Assembly (NCBI GenBank): GCA_015039315.1
Contig: WIDE01000145.1
Coordinates: 39,173 to 51,340 of the forward strand
Length of the DNA stretch: 12,168 nt
Reading direction: 5' to 3'
From: Clavulina sp. PMI_390
Taxonomy: Eukaryota; Basidiomycota; Agaricomycetes; Cantharellales; Hydnaceae
Numbering within the stretch: the stretch's first letter is position 1; each line of letters starts with the position of its first letter. The notes below the pieces were generated by a model. That model had not been told where the DNA came from and searched no databases. It was given only the letters and a program-made list of their open reading frames with translations. The position numbers were made by a program, and so were the translations under genes. Shown here piece after piece: positions 8,372 to 12,168 of this stretch.

Positions 8372-10420
8372 TCAGCTTGTCGCCTCCAACGAATTCACTG
8401 CAGTAGTGAGAGTGTCTTTGAGCAGTAAAGGAGTTTCGGCTAGGAGTAGACATCCAAGCATAGCGAGCGAAACAGGATTAGTTTGGTAGGATATCCGGAA
8501 GGATGGCAACACATACCCCACGCAGGGCTCACCAAGGTGATATCTTCAACAAAGTCGAGGAGCAAATCTATTGCATAGCATTGGTTGGTCGATATCCTCG
8601 CATTTCCTCTCGACTCAGGTCGTTGAAGCTCTCGAGCAACAACCCGGACAGCATTCATCATGTACGCCTATAAACGTCAGCTCTTGTCCTTTTCCCTCGA
8701 AAGGAGGTACATACTGAGTTCATAAGGCCAGGTTGCACTTTGTGAAGGCGTTTGTATTCTCGGGTGCTCTCACATACACCTAGCAGTCCATCCAAACATT
8801 TGAGCATCTCCCTCCTTGTGCCGGGTTCTTTTCCGACTCGTACAGTGTGCAGGAGAAGCCCGTTCCCGTACATTGCGGTATGAGCTGAAAGCATGTTGGG
8901 GTTAAAATTATCGGCGGCTTGTTGAGATCGAGGGCGATGTGAAGGCACCAACGGGGGGAGAGCAGAGTGCTGGGAGGTAATTTGAGCTCCTAGGATAGTG
9001 TAATCTTCACCGGTGCCGTTGCTTCCCTCTGCTGGACGTATAGAGGACGATTAGACCGAGAAATATCCGCCTCAAAGTCCAGGTGCGGCTCTTACCATGG
9101 GAGGATTGAACAAAGCTCATGATACGATCATGTGTCCTTGCTAACAAAACCTTGAAGTGTACATCAGAAGACCAAAGCTCAGAGAGTGTCCCTTCCTGCA
9201 CAAAAGAATCCTGTACTATCAGTCAGAATCTGCGACAGCCTGAGGGACCGCGGCAGAGTAGAAAAGTAACCTTGCCATATTGATATCTCAAGGAAGCCTC
9301 CTTTGCCGTCAATGCCCATCGGTCGTCGTAAGGAAACGAAGGAGGAGATCCACCAAGTACAGGTGCGACTTGATCCATGAGGTAGTACGAATGCGCGAGC
9401 CGAATCCTATCCATGGCTTCGGCCTCATCAATGGGAGGAGAGAGGAGCGTCTCGAGAGCATTGTAATCACGGTCCGTCGCATCCGCAGTGGGATACCGAG
9501 GACCTATGCCACACGCAATCGCGAGTCGAGTGGCAGCATCCGATACTGCGAAACATTCTTCCAGCCGGCGTTCTCTTGCGAGGTAGCATGCTAATATCAC
9601 GCTAGCCCAAAGGAAGTGTGGGATACGATCCGCAAACATCAGCGCTTGGTCCAAGTGATGTCTAGTCCGACGGATGAAATAAGGCTCTAGGAAGCTCAAT
9701 GTACCTCCGCTGCATGCACATGCGCCGAGGTAGCAGGCGTTCAACAAGCACGGGTGGATAGATTCGGGGTTGGAGGAAGGGAGAGAGACACAGGCAAGGA
9801 AGTGGGGGACATGTATGGCGAAATAAAAGTGGGCGCGATAGGGCAAGAATAGGTTGATGCTGTCGGGACGTTTCATATGAGGTACAAGTTTAGAATCGGG
9901 ATAACAGTGCTTACAGGTGCACCGACGAAGCAAGTGGTAACTCTCCGAGCCCAATCCATTCATATGAACTAAGCTGATGTTCAACTAGCGCCCTTTGAGA
10001 GGGGATCTGGTAATTTCCTGAGGTCCCACTAGCAGTCACCGTAAGGCCTGTCCGCTGAGGGTGAACCACCTTTCCCAAGTGTCGTATTCGCTCCTGTAGT
10101 TTAGCAGATGCTATGGCCAGATCATGGACTGAGGCGAGCGTCAGCTTGTTGATCTTGATCTCCAGTTCTATAGCACGAGCCTCCAGGAGATTCGTTAGAT
10201 GTCTTCGCCTTGCAATGCTTGTTGGATAAACGCATTCTTCATGGCGGCGGCGGCAGCGATAACAGGTCGGCCTAGCCCCATCGCATTTCTGAGGGGAAAT
10301 GACGGGGAATATCGAGGGTTTGAGAGGTGAAAGGTGAAGATTCGTATGGTGCCAAAAGCTTCACACCTCTTTGAGCTTACGACACCGAAAACATGCATTG
10401 CCCTTAGCCAGCACGCTCAT
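8372..10420 (-). CDS. Zn(2)Cys(6) fungal transcription factor, array copy 4 (complete)
   Basis: Complete predicted regulator of 555 residues. Proposed exons (minus strand): 10367-10420, 9915-10288, 9271-9859, 9096-9210, 8715-9031, 8517-8667 and 8372-8439 (54, 374, 589, 115, 317, 151 and 68 nt), ending in TGA. The zinc cluster is intact (Cys 10, 13, 20, 27, 30, 37), with spacers RKLKEK and DGARPT and a very basic last loop (RRRHEE). A linker helix follows (NLLEARAIELEIKINKL). The middle homology region in exons 3-4 has HPCLLNACYLGAC, FLEPYFIRRTRHHL, MDRIRLAHSYYL and SFPYDDRWAL. Exon 3 is 15 nt longer than in copies 1 and 2 because of an acidic loop around YPTADATDRDYN. Exon 5 has AMYGNGLLLHTVRVGKEP and exon 6 MMNAVRVVARELQRP. 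The C-terminus is ETPLLLKDTLTTAVNS. Introns are 47-78 nt; the intron 3 donor GTTACT is atypical, and the intron 4 acceptor is a CAGCAG pair, of which the upstream CAG restores the family exon length of 317. Target genes are unknown. Confidence 0.9.
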
Positions 10421-10761
10421 AACGTCTTCAGTTGAGGGATTGTGCAGCCCCACAAGTGAAAAGGTATTAACGTGGGCAGTGCCTTCATTTGGGCGCCATC
10501 AAATCTTCGTCATCGTCCATGAGTCATTGTGTTCTATTTGGTTTCCCTCTCGTGACGTAATAATAGCGAAGACTGTTCCATGATTTTGTCCACAGTAGTC
10601 CGTGCACAACGTTTACCCCGTCATAAGACGGTGAGAGTATGGAATTTGTTCCCTTCTATTTGCCTAGATGGAGTTTCTTCATACGATCCCACAATTGCGG
10701 TCCCAGCAAGATGTACATTGACCCAGTCCGTTCGTGGCATGATACGATTGGATAAAACGAG
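10421..10761. other. Spacer between copy 4 and copy 5, promoter side of copy 4
   Basis: About 340 bp with no gene. It should hold the copy 4 promoter and the copy 5 3' untranslated region. The conserved blocks upstream of copies 1 and 2 are not visible. Directly before the copy 4 Met an in-frame Leu-Val-Gly occurs, echoing the Leu-Leu-Gly of the other copies. A TGACGTAA motif (an ATF/CREB-type bZIP half-palindrome in known fungal promoters) is present at about 10554-10561; a single match of this length can be chance. Confidence 0.45.
10554..10561. promoter_or_regulatory. Possible ATF/CREB-like site upstream of copy 4
   Basis: TGACGTAA lies about 135 bp upstream of the copy 4 start codon. This matches the core bound by ATF/CREB-type bZIP factors in fungi. 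It is not seen at the matching place upstream of copies 1 and 2, so it is not supported by conservation. Confidence 0.2.
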
Positions 10762-12168
10762 TCAGCTGGGGGCCATCACCGAGTTTAATGCCGCGGTCAA
10801 AGTGTCTTTAATGAGTAAAGGAGTATCAGCTTGTATGTGAGAGAACGAAAACATGATCAGCCGAGCATGGTGCACAAAGCGGTAGGACACATACCCCACG
10901 CAGGGTTCAAGAAGGTAATATCCTCGATGATATCGAGGAAAAGATCTATTGAATAACAGTGGTGGGTTGAGAGCGCAACATTCTTTCTTGCTTCTGGTCG
11001 CTGTAGCTCGCGGGCTACGACTCGGACAGCATTCATCATGAACGCCTGCAAAGATAGTGTGAGCTCTTCACATACAGCACGAATTTCCAACAAGATAACC
11101 CACTGCATTCATAATACCAGCTCGAACCCTCTCAAGACGCTTGTGTTCCCGGACATTCTCGCAGATGCGCAGCAAGGCATCTAAGCATTCGAGCATGTTT
11201 CGCCTCGCCGCTGGATCCTTTCCGGCTCGGACAGTATGCAGAAGCAGCCCATTCCCGTACATAGCTGTATGGGCGGAAAGCATTTCGCCTTTCAAAATAC
11301 CACCAGCTGAGGATTGGGGCTCACGGGACCCAAATAGTGGAGGGATTGTGGAGTGTTGGGAGCTAATTCGTGTTTCCAAGGCCCGGTACTCTTCACCAAG
11401 ACTGTTGTGGCCATTTTCTGCATACGAGCGTAAATAATTAGTAAGATATTTTCATGTAGAACTGAAGAGTTGCAACGCATACCACGTAAAGAAAGTTGAG
11501 CAAAGGTCATTACTTTATCGAACGTTCTTGCCAGCAAAACTTTGAAGTGGGCATCAGATTGCCAGAATTCTGAAATTTGTTCTTCCCTCACGGTCAGGCC
11601 CTACATATTGAGCAAGAATTCTAGCAGTGTTGGGAAAGTGTGGGGCATATGAAGCCTACCTCTCCATATTGGTATCTGATAGAGGCATCTCTCGGAGTCA
11701 TCGTCCAGCGAGGATCGTAAGGGAACGAGGTTGGGGGCCCACTCAGGACAGGTGCTACTTGATCCATCAGATACATCGCATGCGCAAGGCGAATCCTATC
11801 CATAGCCTCCGCCTCATCTTCGGGTGGAGGGAGAAGGTAGGTAGCTTGGTTAGAGTCATTGATTCCACTGACTGGGCCATTCTGAGGACTGATCCCACAG
11901 GCAAACGCAAGGCGAATAGCAGATCCCGCGATCGCAAAGCACTCCTCTAAACGCCGCTCTCTTGCCAAGTAGCAAGAAAGTATCACGCTTGCCCAGAGGA
12001 AGTGGGTGATGCGATCCGCAAACATGAGAGATTGTTGAAGATAGTGCCGTGATCTTTGGATAAAGTAGGGCTCTAGGAATTTTAATCTGCCTGCGCTGCC
12101 CGCACAGGCAGCCAAATAGCAAGCATTGAGCAAACAGGGGTGGATGGCGTGGGGATGAGAGTGAGGCA
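10762..12168 (-). CDS. Zn(2)Cys(6) family transcription factor, array copy 5 (5' part off the window)
   Basis: Partial gene. Proposed exons (minus strand): exon 3 from beyond 12168 to 11660, then 11483-11600, 11104-11417, 10895-11045 and 10762-10829 (exons 4-7: 118, 314, 151 and 68 nt), ending in TGA. Exons 1 and 2, including the zinc cluster, and the 5' end of exon 3 are outside the window, so the DNA-binding domain is inferred from the paralogues. The frame is open throughout. The middle homology region has HPCLLNACYLAACAG, FLEPYFIQRSRHYL, MDRIRLAHAMYLMDQ and SFPYDPRWTM. Exon 5 has AMYGNGLLLHTVRAGKDP, exon 6 MMNAVRVVARELQRP, and the C-terminus is DTPLLIKDTLTAALNS. It resembles copy 4 most (MFADRI, EAEAMDRIRLAH, TGGGGTATGT at the intron 6 donor). 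Intron 4 has a TTACTAAT branch point; the intron 5 donor GTGGGT is slightly weak. Likely functional; targets unknown. Confidence 0.87.

Larger units (their letters stand above)
1..12168 (-). repeat. Head-to-tail tandem array of one transcription-factor gene family
   Basis: Five consecutive loci with the same seven-exon layout, same orientation and same intron phases repeat with spacings of roughly 2.4 to 3.0 kb (stops at 2829, 5907, 8372 and 10762). Both window edges fall inside copies, so the array continues on at least the 5' side and reaches the edge on the other. Copies differ at many positions, so this is an old or fast-diverging duplication and not an assembly artefact of identical repeats. 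For copies 1 and 2 the duplicated unit includes about 350 bp of 5' flank. Confidence 0.93.

Noticed and set aside
9860..9984. N-terminal extension of copy 4 exon 3 (open frame starting at 9984)
   Set aside because: It reads through intron 2 into exon 2 in a different frame from the zinc-cluster frame. A GTAAGC donor and CCGACAG acceptor at the conserved place show this is intron.
11627..11950. 107-codon plus-strand frame over copy 5 exon 3
   Set aside because: Antisense shadow of the conserved middle homology region; equivalent frames appear opposite the same exon in copies 3 and 4.
1..12168. Transposon, CRISPR, tRNA or rRNA content
   Set aside because: No terminal inverted repeats, transposase or reverse-transcriptase motifs, short regular repeats or tRNA-like folds were seen on either strand by eye.

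Overview
The window looks like nuclear DNA of a filamentous basidiomycete, most likely an Agaricomycete. The genes are split by many short introns (47 to 99 nt) with CTAAC/CTGAC/CTAAT-type branch points. They encode a Zn(2)Cys(6) binuclear-cluster transcription factor with a fungal-specific middle homology region, a family known only from fungi. The taxon is an inference from gene structure and protein style; no marker gene is present.

The whole window is one head-to-tail tandem array of paralogous transcription-factor genes, all on the minus strand. Reading in the direction of transcription (right to left) these are: copy 5 (10762 to beyond 12168, 5' part off the window), copy 4 (8372-10420, complete), copy 3 (5907-7933, pseudogene), copy 2 (2829-4888, complete) and copy 1 (1-2014, last codons off the window). 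I rebuilt a shared seven-exon structure. Exons 4, 5, 6 and 7 are almost invariant in length (about 115, 317, 151 and 68 nt) and intron phases match in all intact copies. Copies 2 and 4 give uninterrupted proteins of 553 and 555 residues by my manual splicing. The first intron falls inside the zinc cluster, between its second and third cysteines.

Copy 3 is clearly dead. Its zinc cluster has lost three of six cysteines, exons 3, 5 and 6 carry small frameshifting deletions, and a stray terminal exon sits between its broken exon 3 and exon 4. That last feature suggests it is a fusion of two partial copies made by unequal recombination inside the array. By eye, copies 2 and 3 are closest in protein features, copies 4 and 5 form a second pair, and copy 1 shares its 5' flank with copy 2.

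Intergenic stretches are about 340 to 1,020 bp. The flanks upstream of copies 1 and 2 are recognisably homologous over about 350 bp and contain strongly conserved short blocks, so they were duplicated together with the genes. The stretch at 5280-5906 is not explained by the repeat unit; it holds one 170-codon open frame that I do not recognise. No RNA gene, CRISPR array, complete transposon or plus-strand gene could be supported. What the factors regulate cannot be told from this window, because no metabolic or other target genes are included.
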